DNA of 64,000 nucleotides from Sphingobium sp. TKS (GTDB lineage: Bacteria; Pseudomonadota; Alphaproteobacteria; Sphingomonadales; Sphingomonadaceae), in assembly GCF_001563265.1 (NCBI RefSeq), contig NZ_CP005083.1, positions 809,001 through 873,000 on the forward strand, read 5' to 3'. A program made the translations under genes and the position numbers. Under the pieces are notes generated by a model, which saw only the letters and a program-made list of their open reading frames with translations, did not search any database and was not told the DNA's origin. Positions within the stretch are counted from its first letter, which is position 1. Every line of letters begins with the position of its first letter. Positions 49,839 to 58,107 of the stretch are shown here, one piece after another.

Positions 49839-50753
49839 CTATCCTTTGGGAGCAGGGGTGGGGGCCAGGGAGGGGCCAGCGCGCAGGAAGTCCCGGAGCA
49901 CAGCGGCAGGCCGGAAGCCTTCGAGAACGGCGCCATCGGCGGGGCGCACGATCACAGGGGTGCCGCCAAAACCGTGGGCCCGCGCGAAGGCCTCGTTGGC
50001 ATCGAGCCCGCTCGTGTCGCAGGGTTTGGGATTGGCGAGCGCCAGACCCGAATAGGCCATATGCAGCGCCAGCTCAGGCCGCGGCGAGCACAGCACCCGT
50101 TCGGCATCGCGCCGGCTTTCCGCCCCGAAGATCGAGATCGGCCGCTCTTCAACCCGCGCCCCGATCGCCTTCAATTCGGCCTCGAGCTTCTTGCAATAGC
50201 CGCAGTGGAAGTCTGAAAAGACGACGACACGTGGACCATCGGCCGGTCCCCAGGTGATGGCGCCTTTGGCGGGAAGCTTGCCGAGCGGGACATGTCGCGG
50301 TGCCGCGTTTCGATCTGAAGCTGCGGCTGCGCTCGGGCCGCCTTCCGCTTGCGTCTCGGGATTGCTGCGCCGCGCTGCCCCCGCTGCCAACAAGTCCGGA
50401 TTGAGGGCAAGCAAGCGGGCAGCCGTCAGATCCTGACGGGCTTCCATGTCGTAGACCCGGCCGATCACCAGATACTTTGCGGCCCGATCGACGTAAAAGA
50501 GCGTCGATTTGGAAGCGACCTCGCACAGGCCGCCAAGGCCCTTACAGTTGATCGCGTCGATCGGCGTCTTGGGCAGGCGCAGCTTGAGCGCCTCTCGAAC
50601 CTTCGCCGTGTCCGGAGCGGCAGCAGGGGCAGCAAGGCTTGCCACACCCCATCCCGTCGCGGCCGACACGGCGATGATCGCCGCCAGTCCGGCGCTGGCA
50701 CGCAACCAGCGGCGCCGACGATTGTCCTGCTCGAGGAGAGTATTTTCAATCAT
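49839..50753 (-). CDS. dsbC: DsbC-family thiol:disulfide isomerase of the tra operon
   Basis: This is a 304-residue protein with one N-terminal membrane anchor (AGLAAIIAVSAATGWGVASL). A DsbC-like dimerisation region follows (TPIDAINCKGLGGLCEVASKSTLFYVDR), then the catalytic thioredoxin domain with VVVFSDFHCGYCKKLEAEL (CGYC active site) and GFGGTPVIVRPADGAVLEG (cis-Pro). Such enzymes sit between traB and traV in several F-like operons and mature cysteine-rich Tra proteins. The start overlaps the traB stop by four bases. Confidence 0.9.
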   Translation of the reverse strand: MIENTLLEQDNRRRRWLRASAGLAAIIAVSAATGWGVASLAAPAAAPDTAKVREALKLRLPKTPIDAINCKGLGGLCEVASKSTLFYVDRAAKYLVIGRVYDMEARQDLTAARLLALNPDLLAAGAARRSNPETQAEGGPSAAAASDRNAAPRHVPLGKLPAKGAITWGPADGPRVVVFSDFHCGYCKKLEAELKAIGARVEERPISIFGAESRRDAERVLCSPRPELALHMAYSGLALANPKPCDTSGLDANEAFARAHGFGGTPVIVRPADGAVLEGFRPAAVLRDFLRAGPSLAPTPAPKG

Positions 50754-52090
50754 TGGGAGTTCCTCACGTAGACGCCGTCGAGGAACACGATCTCGACATC
50801 GATGCCGGTCGGCATCTCGACGACAGGTTGGTACTGTTCGGCGCGCTCGATCAGGTATTTGCTGACCGTGTCGGCCGCATCGGCGGCACCCTGGCCAAGC
50901 CCGCCGCCGAGAATGTCGCCCGCCGATAGCTTGGAGCGACTGCCGTCGGGGTTGGTCGTGACGCCGGAAAAGACGCTGTTGGCATTGGCCGAGAAGCCGC
51001 GCCCAAAGCCGCCGACGATCCCGGCCAGCAGGGCCTGGCTGACAAGGCTGCCTTCGCGGCTTACGACACGGCCGCGGACCCCGGACTTGCCAGCGAAGCT
51101 GATGAAGCCTTTGACCTCGCTCACTGCGACCCTGCCGCCAGGCTGATCGCAGGTCATGCGGGCGAGCTTCACATAGACCTTCTCACTGCTGAGATCCCCG
51201 CGTGCCGCGCCGTTGACAACGCAGCCCTGGATCCGGGTGGTCAGAACCTTTCCGTTCTGCATGACCGAACGAGCAGGGCCGGTAATCCGAAGCACCACAG
51301 GCAGCGGATCGTTCTGGCTGGCGACGCCTGCCGAGGCATCGACGCCGACGATTACGCGTGCCGGCGCGTAGGAGTTGGGCGGCAGGTAATCAGGCGAATC
51401 CTCGACGACGACCGGTGGCGCATCTGGCCTGCCCACACGGAGGCCATTGGTCGCTGCCTTGTCGGAGCTGAAGCTCATCAGCTTCACCTCGCCAGGCGAA
51501 GGGATCATGCCGCCCTGCGGATCGCCTGCTGCGGCGCCGGTACTGGTTTGGGGTGACCGGGCCCTTGCGTCATAGCCGCCTGCCTGCGGCCCATAAGCCG
51601 GTGGCGGTACAGCCGGTGCCGGTGATGCAGGCTGCGCGGCAAGCCGGGTCTTGAGCTCGGCGTTCTCTGCCGAGATAGCATCGATCGCAGCCTGTCCGTC
51701 GACACGCATGGCCTGGTTCTCGGCTTTGAGAGCCGCCAGCTGCGCTTCGATCTCGCTTCGCGGGATGCTGCCGTCTTTCAGCGCCTTCTGTTCGCGCGTG
51801 ACCGCATCCAGCCGGTTGCCATAAGTCGCGACGAACTCGCGCTGGGATAGGTCGCGGTTGACCAGGCCTGCCGTGTCGATCGTCTGCGCCGCATTGGGAT
51901 CGCCGGTCTTGGCCTTGTCGTCGCCGCCAAGGATGAACCAGCTTCCGCCGATGAGGGCGAGTGCTCCAAGCGACCCCAGCAGCAGCTTCTGACGGCGCGC
52001 GGTACGGGCGTTGAGCCCGGAAAGTTCGGACGATGCTGCGCTCTCGGCCTGCAAAGGGGCAGTGCCTGGCGTATGGGTTGCATCAGTCAT
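50750..52090 (-). CDS. traB: Type IV secretion core protein TraB (VirB10-type)
   Basis: This is a 446-residue inner-membrane protein spanning the periplasm. It has one membrane helix (KLLLGSLGALALIGGSWFIL), a coiled coil (about 80-150, REQKALKDGSIPRSEIEAQLAALKAEN) and a Pro-rich linker (PASPAPAVPPPAYGPQAGG). The C-terminal VirB10-like beta-barrel carries QGCVVNGAARGDLSSEKVYVKL and GVRGRVVSREGSLVSQALLAG. F TraB is 475 aa. ATG 52090 overlaps traK by 8 bases. Confidence 0.92.
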   Translation of the reverse strand: MTDATHTPGTAPLQAESAASSELSGLNARTARRQKLLLGSLGALALIGGSWFILGGDDKAKTGDPNAAQTIDTAGLVNRDLSQREFVATYGNRLDAVTREQKALKDGSIPRSEIEAQLAALKAENQAMRVDGQAAIDAISAENAELKTRLAAQPASPAPAVPPPAYGPQAGGYDARARSPQTSTGAAAGDPQGGMIPSPGEVKLMSFSSDKAATNGLRVGRPDAPPVVVEDSPDYLPPNSYAPARVIVGVDASAGVASQNDPLPVVLRITGPARSVMQNGKVLTTRIQGCVVNGAARGDLSSEKVYVKLARMTCDQPGGRVAVSEVKGFISFAGKSGVRGRVVSREGSLVSQALLAGIVGGFGRGFSANANSVFSGVTTNPDGSRSKLSAGDILGGGLGQGAADAADTVSKYLIERAEQYQPVVEMPTGIDVEIVFLDGVYVRNSQ

Positions 52091-52844
52091 GGCCGGTCTC
52101 CCCGCTTGCGCCGACAACAAAGGCCGTGGTGCTGGCCCCGGGTTCGAGCTTTGGCTCGGCGATCGAGACGGCGAGCGTGTCGCGCGGTGCGAGATCGCGT
52201 TCGGCGAGCGTCACGGGTTTCGCTCCGCGATTGTGGATGCGGACGACCTTCCCAGTGAGGCTGGCGCCGCGATAATCAGCGATGAGCTGGACTTCGAGAT
52301 CGCCGACCCGTGCGGGTATGGCAGTCGATTGGCGGACCTCGAAACCGTCGACCGTCCGGTCATTGGCCATCGCCTGGATGAGCCTGACGGCGCTGGTCTC
52401 GATCGGGGTCTGGCTTTCCCAATCCGCCGCCCGGTTCTTCGCAATGGCGGGGTTGGTGATGAAGACCTGGGTTGCCGGAATTTGCTCAACTCGGCACGCG
52501 ACCTTGTAGACAAAACCCTTCTTCGTGGTGGTGAAGAAGCTGATCGACCGTGCCGCGTAAGTTTCCGGCACCGACACATATATGTCGCCGCGCACAGGCT
52601 CGTTGGTCACTGCAAAGTCGTTGTAGGGCGTCCCGGTCGAGATCTTCGAGACGCTGGCGAACTGGTCGTCGACCAATGCGAAGCGGGTCAGCTCTCGCGC
52701 TGAAACGCTGCATTCGATCGCCGCGCCATCGGCGCCCTGTTTGAACTGGTCGGCCGCATGGGCGGATGTCGTTGCTACGGCGAGCAGCGCGGCCGCGCTC
52801 AGAAGTAGGACCCGTGCGTGGGCCGCTGGTCGGTAAGCCATCAC
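52083..52844 (-). CDS. traK: Type-F secretion core protein TraK (secretin-like)
   Basis: This is a 253-residue periplasmic protein with signal sequence (ARVLLLSAAALLAVATTSAHA). The core has ECSVSARELTRFALVDDQFASV and GDIYVSVPETYAARSISFFTTTKKGFVYK, with further beta-rich repeats. TraK interacts with TraB and TraV and contributes the VirB9/secretin-like part of the channel. It overlaps traE by four bases and traB by eight. Length agrees with F TraK (242 aa). Confidence 0.92.
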   Translation of the reverse strand: MMAYRPAAHARVLLLSAAALLAVATTSAHAADQFKQGADGAAIECSVSARELTRFALVDDQFASVSKISTGTPYNDFAVTNEPVRGDIYVSVPETYAARSISFFTTTKKGFVYKVACRVEQIPATQVFITNPAIAKNRAADWESQTPIETSAVRLIQAMANDRTVDGFEVRQSTAIPARVGDLEVQLIADYRGASLTGKVVRIHNRGAKPVTLAERDLAPRDTLAVSIAEPKLEPGASTTAFVVGASGETGHD

Positions 52845-53413
52845 TGGGCCTCCTTGGATTTGTCCTGTGGGGGGAGCTGCGCAAACCCGGAGAGCGCGAG
52901 GCGCAGGCCGCGGTAAGTCCAGCTGAAACGGAAGCGGCGTTCGTCACTGGCAATCACCTGCGCGCCGACGAAGGTCTTGAGCGTGCCGGTCACATCCGAG
53001 GTGAGGCCATTGGGATCGACCGTCATTGACCGGATTACGAATGCCTGGGTGACATCCGAGCCCCGCTGCTCTTCGACGATCCGGACGAGCTCGGCCTTGA
53101 GGCGGCCATAGCTTGCAGGATCAGCGAGCTTCAGGATCTCGTTCATCCAGTAATCGAGGCCTTCCGGACTGCGATTGAGAAGAACAAGGGCCGCATCGCG
53201 GGTGACGAGCTCGAGATAATCGGCCTCGACCCCGGCACTGCTCACGGTGAGCGCTTTGGGAACGGTCGGAACCAGCACCACTTCGCGGTCGCGGGTGGCG
53301 GCAAGGCTCCCGGCGACGACCAGTGCAAGGCCAAGGCCGGCACTGGTGAGCGCAAAGAGGTTCCGCTGGCGCAGCAGCGATTGCTGCCGTTCGTGGGATA
53401 TGTCGGAATACAT
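52841..53413 (-). CDS. traE: Type IV conjugative transfer protein TraE
   Basis: This is a 190-residue inner-membrane protein with one N-terminal helix (LFALTSAGLGLALVVAGSLAA) and a periplasmic VirB5/VirB8-like part. Conserved stretches include LVTRDAALVLLNRSPEGLDYWMNEIL and VSGTLKTFVGAQV-type sequence (VTGTLKTFVGAQVIAS). F TraE is 188 aa. ATG 53413 (MYSDISHERQQSLL) follows GAGGGG; an in-frame ATG at 53428 would overlap traL. Confidence 0.9.
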   Translation of the reverse strand: MYSDISHERQQSLLRQRNLFALTSAGLGLALVVAGSLAATRDREVVLVPTVPKALTVSSAGVEADYLELVTRDAALVLLNRSPEGLDYWMNEILKLADPASYGRLKAELVRIVEEQRGSDVTQAFVIRSMTVDPNGLTSDVTGTLKTFVGAQVIASDERRFRFSWTYRGLRLALSGFAQLPPQDKSKEAQ

Positions 53414-53424
53414 GGAAGTGCCCC

Positions 53425-53712
53425 TCAACCGGCGAGTAGTCGGCAGTGAGAAGGCGGCGTTGCCTTGAGGCCCAGAAATCCTGCAGGCAGATACCAGTAT
53501 GCGGCGTGGGCTACCCAGGAGCTGGCGCGTCCTGCTTTTGCCTTTCGCAATGCGAACCAGGCGCCGAAGGCGACTATGATGCCGATAAAGATATGCTGGG
53601 TGAGGATCCCCCAGGTGAAGGGGGCCAGCATTCCCGCGAACTCGTCGATGGTCCAGAAGCCGATAAGCTCCGGGTCATCGAGCCGCCGAGGAATGATGTA
53701 AGGGTCTGCCAT
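53425..53712 (-). CDS. traL: Type IV conjugative transfer protein TraL
   Basis: This is a 95-residue inner-membrane protein (MADPYIIPRRLDDPELIGFW), the characteristic TraL opening with YIPRRLDDP. One or two hydrophobic segments follow (FTWGILTQHIFIGIIVAFGAWFAL). F TraL is 91 aa and plays a VirB3-like role in pilus assembly. It is 26 bases downstream of the pilin gene. Confidence 0.9.
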   Translation of the reverse strand: MADPYIIPRRLDDPELIGFWTIDEFAGMLAPFTWGILTQHIFIGIIVAFGAWFALRKAKAGRASSWVAHAAYWYLPAGFLGLKATPPSHCRLLAG

Positions 53713-53738
53713 GGCGACGCCGCCTTCCCTTGCCGCGC

Positions 53739-54068
53739 TCAGATGACCGCGGTCACAACCGAGGTGACGATCGGAACACCCGTGCCGACACCGATGCCGA
53801 CACCCACCGGAACGGCGACCTGGCCGAGCGAAAAACGCCCGGATGCCAGACCGATCAGGCCGCCAGCGAGGCTGAGGACCGTGATGATCTTGCCGCCCGA
53901 GCCTTCCAGAAAGTCGGTGAACTTCGTGAGGGCAGGGGTGAAGGTCGTGTCAGCGCCGGCATAGGCGGCGCTCGCCGCAAGCGCCGCGATTGCGACCGGG
54001 ATAGCAATGTTGAGGGTCTTGCCGAGACCCTTGACGCTGGCGCGCCGGGGGAGGGTGAGAGACTGCAT
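53739..54068 (-). CDS. traA: Type IV conjugative pilin TraA
   Basis: This is a 109-residue prepilin. It has a long leader (MQSLTLPRRASVKGLGKTLN plus a hydrophobic stretch) ending AALAASAAYAGADTTF, a likely signal-peptidase site after AYA. Mature pilin then has two hydrophobic helices (ITVLSLAGGLIGLASG and VAVPVGVGIGVGTGVPIVTSVV), as in F pilin. It is the first gene of the minus-strand tra operon. A ribosome site (CCGGAGCTT) precedes ATG 54068, and TAGGAA-type motifs lie 65-90 bases upstream. Confidence 0.85.
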   Translation of the reverse strand: MQSLTLPRRASVKGLGKTLNIAIPVAIAALAASAAYAGADTTFTPALTKFTDFLEGSGGKIITVLSLAGGLIGLASGRFSLGQVAVPVGVGIGVGTGVPIVTSVVTAVI

Positions 54069-54131
54069 GTGAAGCTCCGGTTGGAGGGGTGGTCACAGCG
54101 TTCTTGCGTTCGCTGTGTGTTCCACATGCAT

Positions 54132-54155
54132 CTAGGAAATGTTGGTAGGAAAGTG
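54132..54155. promoter_or_regulatory. Two TAGGAAA-type motifs upstream of traA
   Basis: CTAGGAAATG and GTAGGAAAGTG are direct repeats 13 bases apart, in the same family as the CTAGGAA operators of the S24 repressor. They probably lie over or near the tra operon promoter. Confidence 0.45.
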
Positions 54156-54349
54156 TTCAGCAGCAATACCGTCTGGAGGTGGAAGGATGCGGACGCATCT
54201 TTTCCAGCTCAACGCATAAAATCGACGATAAGGACGTAAAGTCAGAATTTTTGTGTCGGTGAAGCCCGTCACGGCAGCCGGGATTTGGCGACGACTCGGA
54301 TAGAGGAACTGATTCGCCTCTAAACGAGATGTTCCATGTATGTTCTTTT

Positions 54350-54361
54350 CATTTTCCTACA
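54350..54361 (-). promoter_or_regulatory. TGTAGGAAAATG motif upstream of the regulator at 54419
   Basis: The 12 bases are identical (on the minus strand) to 16221-16232. The motif lies 58 bases before the start of the regulator and about 280 bases before traA. Confidence 0.45.
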
Positions 54362-54418
54362 TGGGATGCTTCGCGATATGCCTGCGAATCGCATCAGTGC
54401 AGATGCAAGGAGACAGCC

Positions 54419-54880
54419 ATGCACCATCCAACCACCGTTGCCAGACCGGCTAATCAAAGTCTGGCTCGCGTGCTCGCCCATGCGATCGATGCCGGCGGCA
54501 AACCCCGCCACAGGATTGCCAGTGAATGCGGGATGCACCGCGAGACCCTGCTTCGCGTAGCGCGTGGCGAGCGGCCTATCGGGCTCGACGAAGCGGCACT
54601 AGTGCTCGCCGCCTGTGGAGCGCACCCCCGCGCGACCATTATCCTTGCTCTTGCCGGGCAAGAAGAGCTCGCTTGCGAGTGGATGCATGGCGAGATGGGC
54701 GAATTTCTCGAAGAGTTCTTCACCAGCCTCCCAGTCCATCTTCAGCGGACCCTGGGGCGGCGGATTGAGGATCTGCGGCCTCGGTGGGCCAACGGCACCT
54801 CACAGCTCGTGGCACGAATGCTTGCCAAGCACATCGATGATTTCGTGGGCCGAGACATCACGATGTCACTGTCGCGGTAG
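54419..54880 (+). CDS. Helix-turn-helix regulator divergent from the tra operon
   Basis: This is a 153-residue protein with CAAGGAG before ATG 54419. Residues about 12-60 (SLARVLAHAIDAGGKPRHRIASECGMHRE, then TLLRVARGERPIGLDEAALVL) form an XRE-like helix-turn-helix. The C-terminal part (EEFFTSLPVHLQRTLGRRIEDLRPRW) is helical, probably for dimerisation. Its position, transcribed away from traA across a shared promoter region, suggests it regulates pilus gene expression. Confidence 0.78.
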   Translation: MHHPTTVARPANQSLARVLAHAIDAGGKPRHRIASECGMHRETLLRVARGERPIGLDEAALVLAACGAHPRATIILALAGQEELACEWMHGEMGEFLEEFFTSLPVHLQRTLGRRIEDLRPRWANGTSQLVARMLAKHIDDFVGRDITMSLSR

Positions 54881-54913
54881 CCTGAGAGTTCGGAGGGGAC
54901 CGAACCCAAGCAA

Positions 54914-55165
54914 ATGAGATCAACAATGCCGCATGCAACACCAGATGAAATGCACATGCCTCAACCGCCCGAAGCAGCGCCGCCGGCGAGGCTTTTACGC
55001 CTGCCGGAAGTGATCGCCCGCGTCGGACTGCGCCGCTCCGCCATCTATCAGCGTATGAGCGAGGGGCGGTTCCCGAGATCGCGATCGCTGGGGCCGAAAT
55101 GCGCAGTTTGGGTTGAAGCCGAGATCGATGAATGGATCCGCGCCGTCTCCCAAATTCCAAGCTGA
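54914..55165 (+). CDS. AlpA-family excisionase-like regulator
   Basis: This is an 83-residue protein. A MerR/AlpA-like winged helix is visible as RLLRLPEVIARVGLRRSAIYQRMSEGRFPR, then SRSLGPKCAVWVEAEIDEWI, the standard AlpA pattern. The N-terminal 25 residues are unstructured, and internal ATGs at 54926 and 54950 are alternative starts. AlpA-type proteins often control integrase or excision genes of mobile islands, so it may serve an element whose other parts lie outside the window. Confidence 0.82.
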   Translation: MRSTMPHATPDEMHMPQPPEAAPPARLLRLPEVIARVGLRRSAIYQRMSEGRFPRSRSLGPKCAVWVEAEIDEWIRAVSQIPS

Positions 55166-55207
55166 TGTCGCTGTGATCTATTCGGTTAGGATTTCCAGCG
55201 CTAAGCT

Positions 55208-55906
55208 GTGCCAATGGTTTACCGTTACCCCCTTGGCAATTCTCTCCATCCCGAAGCCTTGAAAGAGAAGCAGCGCTCGCTGCGTGAAGGTTTTCAGACC
55301 CCCTTGGCACTGCGCGTTCATCGCGCGCTATCCTGGCTTCGGCGTGCGGAAGCTGAGGATCAGGACCATGACGTCCGCTTCATTCTTCTCTGGATCGGGT
55401 TCAACGCGGCCTATGCCGGTGATGTTGAGGCTTCAGCCAGTAGCTCTGCACCGGAAGGCGAACGCGGACTGTTCCAGGCTTTCTTCTCGACCTTGGTAAA
55501 GTTCGACGCGCGCCACCGGGTCTACGATGCTGTTTGGCAGCGGTTCAGTCAGGAAATACGGCTGTTGCTGGACAATCGCTATGTCTATCACCCGTTCTGG
55601 CAGCACCAGAATGGGGCCGCAGGCCACGCGGATTGGGAGCAGAAGCTTGAACGCAGCCGAACCGCGATCAAGCATGCCTTGCGCGATCATGACACCGCGC
55701 GGATCCTCTCGATCTTGTTCGATCGGCTCTATGTCCTGAGGAACCAATTGGTACATGGCGGCGCAACCTGGAACAGCGATGTCAATCGCGATCAAGTGAG
55801 GGATGGTGCCTCAATTCTGGGCTGCCTTCTGCCAATCTTCATCGATCTGATGATGGATAACCCGGAACACAGGTGGCCGATGCCGAACTATCCTGTGGTC
55901 GACTGA
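55208..55906 (+). CDS. HEPN-domain protein
   Basis: This is a 232-residue helical protein. The motif VLRNQLVHGGATW gives R178-N-Q-L-V-H183, the RxxxxH signature of HEPN domains, many of which are RNases in toxin and phage-defence systems. The N-terminal part (VRFILLWIGFNAAYAGD) matches the RiboL/Apea-like HEPN layout. GTG 55208 or ATG 55214 may be used. It converges with the AAA ATPase gene (22 bases between stops) and follows the AlpA-like regulator. No antitoxin-like nucleotidyltransferase (MNT) is adjacent. Confidence 0.72.
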   Translation: MPMVYRYPLGNSLHPEALKEKQRSLREGFQTPLALRVHRALSWLRRAEAEDQDHDVRFILLWIGFNAAYAGDVEASASSSAPEGERGLFQAFFSTLVKFDARHRVYDAVWQRFSQEIRLLLDNRYVYHPFWQHQNGAAGHADWEQKLERSRTAIKHALRDHDTARILSILFDRLYVLRNQLVHGGATWNSDVNRDQVRDGASILGCLLPIFIDLMMDNPEHRWPMPNYPVVD

Positions 55907-55927
55907 CGCAGGTCTATTCTCTCGGTT

Positions 55928-58003
55928 TCATGCTGCTTCGTCCAACCGCTCTGCTCGTCGGGGTGGCGCAGTGTCCGAGTGGATGTGAAACCCCATCGTG
56001 CCCCTTGCGCGGTCGCCGCGTGCTTCAATCTCGTCACGCAGCCAGCGCACCAGGACAGCAGGATCTCGTTCCGCCAACAGATTTGCGCGGTGCGCAACAA
56101 CGGCAAAGTCGCCCGGGGTTTGGCCATGGTGGATGGGCCACTCCAAAGGCCAGTCGATTCCGAATCTGGCTTTGAAAAGCTGGCTGGCCTGAGCGGGTGT
56201 CATGGCATTGAACGTGGCACGGATCGTGAAGCGGCGCTGTGTCGCCGGATCAAGGTTATCGGCCAGATTGGTCGTCGCGACGAAGGGAGTGCGGAGGTGT
56301 TCGAGCTGCACCAGCATCTCGTTGACCTGGCTGACCTCCCAGCTCCTCTGACCCACCTCGCGGCGATACAGGAAGCTGTCGACCTCGTCGATCAACAGCA
56401 GTGCGCCGCGCTCTGCCGCCCTGGCAAAGGCTTCGGCGATGTTCTGTTCGGTCTCACCTACATAGGGGCTCATGAGGTCCGAGCACCGCCGCTCTTCGAT
56501 CTCCAATCCCATGACCTGGGCGAGATGCCTTGCAAAAGCGGATTTGCCAGTACCTGAAGGCCCAGACAGCAGCAGGCTCCAACCGCGGTCTGGGGTGGCG
56601 GCAAGGCGCTCAGCAAGGCGAGACAAATCCGTGTCCGCACGCGACAGATTGGGGTCGTAGACTGAGCAGCCGGACGCTTCCGGCGTGCAGGACTGTCCCA
56701 GAACGCGCATGACGCTATGGATCGCAGTCTTCGCGACATCTGCCCCGCCATTGGCAAGATGGGCAGCCTTCATACCTGCAGCCACCACGGCAGGGGGCGC
56801 TTTCAGGCAAGCAATATCGCGCAGTTCAGCATCGCTGAGGTCAACCGATGCGGCTTCAGCGGACCTTTGGGCTACTCGCTCTCGCACAGCCAGGCGCGGG
56901 CGATCGAAGCCGATCGCAAGGGTCATGCGTCGCAGGACGGCGGGGTCCAATCGCGAACGCTGGTTGACGATCCAGATCGTGGGAACCTGCGGTGCTTCGA
57001 CGAGACGGTTAATCCATTGCTTGGAACTGCCTTTGCGCTCGCTCATCATCAGGACATCGTCGGCTTCATCGACGACGATGACCCTGTCGCGGTGATGACG
57101 GCACATCGCCCGCAAGATCATCAGATGATCGAGGCGCTCAGAGCGATCGGGCTCGTTGCCGAAATCGTCGCTCAAACCGGCAAAGATCGCGCCGCTTCCG
57201 GCCTCTGTGGCAAGGGTGCGCGCAAACTCGGTTTTGCCGGTGCCCGGCTCCCCGAACAGCAAGATGCTGACAGGCTCTTTGCTCGTGAGGACTTTGAGAG
57301 CGATACTCCGCAACGGATCGAGGTGCTCGAAGTCATGCCAGAGCAATCCCCCTCGCTCCGGTTCGGGCATGAGCCAGCGTAGCATCTCGTCCCGGCTTTC
57401 CGCGTGGATCCGAATGAGGCGCCTGAGCAGGGGGCTCAGGCTGTATTCTCCGTCGCGGTCGTCATGCAGAAGGCGCGAGGAAAACAGCGGTGCACCGGGC
57501 ATCAGTTTTCGGTCGACGGTGTTGCCGGCGAGACCGGAGAGTTGGGCGACAGCACTCGGGGTGAGGTTGCTGCATGAGATGGGTGCCCGGCGCACGAGCT
57601 CTCGCCAGCAGTCAAATTTTCCCCAGCGGGCAAAGATGCTGAGGATGGTGACCTCAGCGGAATCGAGGCCGAACAGCTCGCCGACCCATGCAAACACGCT
57701 GTCCAACTGGGTTGGCACGGCGCGCTTCGCTGCCAATTGCCGAGCGACAGCCCGCATTTCCGCCACTGAAGGCTTTTCCCGATTGGTGAGCTTATTTAAC
57801 GCAGCAACAGGCACCTCGCGGTCAATCAAGTCGATCAGATCCTCGCCGCACCGCTTGACCTGATTGACACTCAACGCCTGCAAAACGCGCGCAGCAGCGT
57901 GAGCGAAATGCGTTGCTTCACCCTGCTCGCTCTGGCTGAATTCCGCCTGTGCTGCCCTTTGACGTGCCATCTTGCGCGCAATCTCCCTGAGTTCTGGTTC
58001 CAT
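55928..58003 (-). CDS. Double-AAA domain ATPase
   Basis: This is a 691-residue protein. Residues 1-230 are a helical N-terminal region. The first AAA domain has GEPGTGKT (251-258), VIVVDEADDVLMM (308-320) and IVNQRSRLDPAVLRRM (sensor/Arg-finger region). The second has GPSGTGKS (481-488), LLLIDEVDSFLYRR (535-548) and TTNLADNLDPATQRRF. The layout suggests an FtsH/Cdc48-like hexameric remodelling enzyme without a protease domain. It is divergent from the WYL-AddBA-like operon, with about 100 bases of shared promoter region, so it may belong to the same system. No specific function is known. Confidence 0.78.
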   Translation of the reverse strand: MEPELREIARKMARQRAAQAEFSQSEQGEATHFAHAAARVLQALSVNQVKRCGEDLIDLIDREVPVAALNKLTNREKPSVAEMRAVARQLAAKRAVPTQLDSVFAWVGELFGLDSAEVTILSIFARWGKFDCWRELVRRAPISCSNLTPSAVAQLSGLAGNTVDRKLMPGAPLFSSRLLHDDRDGEYSLSPLLRRLIRIHAESRDEMLRWLMPEPERGGLLWHDFEHLDPLRSIALKVLTSKEPVSILLFGEPGTGKTEFARTLATEAGSGAIFAGLSDDFGNEPDRSERLDHLMILRAMCRHHRDRVIVVDEADDVLMMSERKGSSKQWINRLVEAPQVPTIWIVNQRSRLDPAVLRRMTLAIGFDRPRLAVRERVAQRSAEAASVDLSDAELRDIACLKAPPAVVAAGMKAAHLANGGADVAKTAIHSVMRVLGQSCTPEASGCSVYDPNLSRADTDLSRLAERLAATPDRGWSLLLSGPSGTGKSAFARHLAQVMGLEIEERRCSDLMSPYVGETEQNIAEAFARAAERGALLLIDEVDSFLYRREVGQRSWEVSQVNEMLVQLEHLRTPFVATTNLADNLDPATQRRFTIRATFNAMTPAQASQLFKARFGIDWPLEWPIHHGQTPGDFAVVAHRANLLAERDPAVLVRWLRDEIEARGDRARGTMGFHIHSDTAPPRRAERLDEAA

Positions 58004-58107
58004 TTGGAGATTTCAAACACAGAGGTGCGACAAATATGGTCGTATAACTTGGGGGTTGTGCGTGATGCGACTTGCGCTTGCAGGACAGGCAGTTAGCAGT
58101 GGCTGTA

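Larger units (their letters stand above)
54069..54418. other. Divergent promoter region of the tra operon and the 54.4 kb regulator
   Basis: These 350 bases contain no gene. They contain CTAGGAAATG (54132-54141) and GTAGGAAAGTG (54145-54155) on the traA side. On the regulator side they contain CATTTTCCTACA (54350-54361), the complement of TGTAGGAAAATG. Two ATGTTC repeats (about 54329-54346) recall the repeats before the traD unit. Local A+T is higher than in flanking genes, as expected for promoters. Confidence 0.6.
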
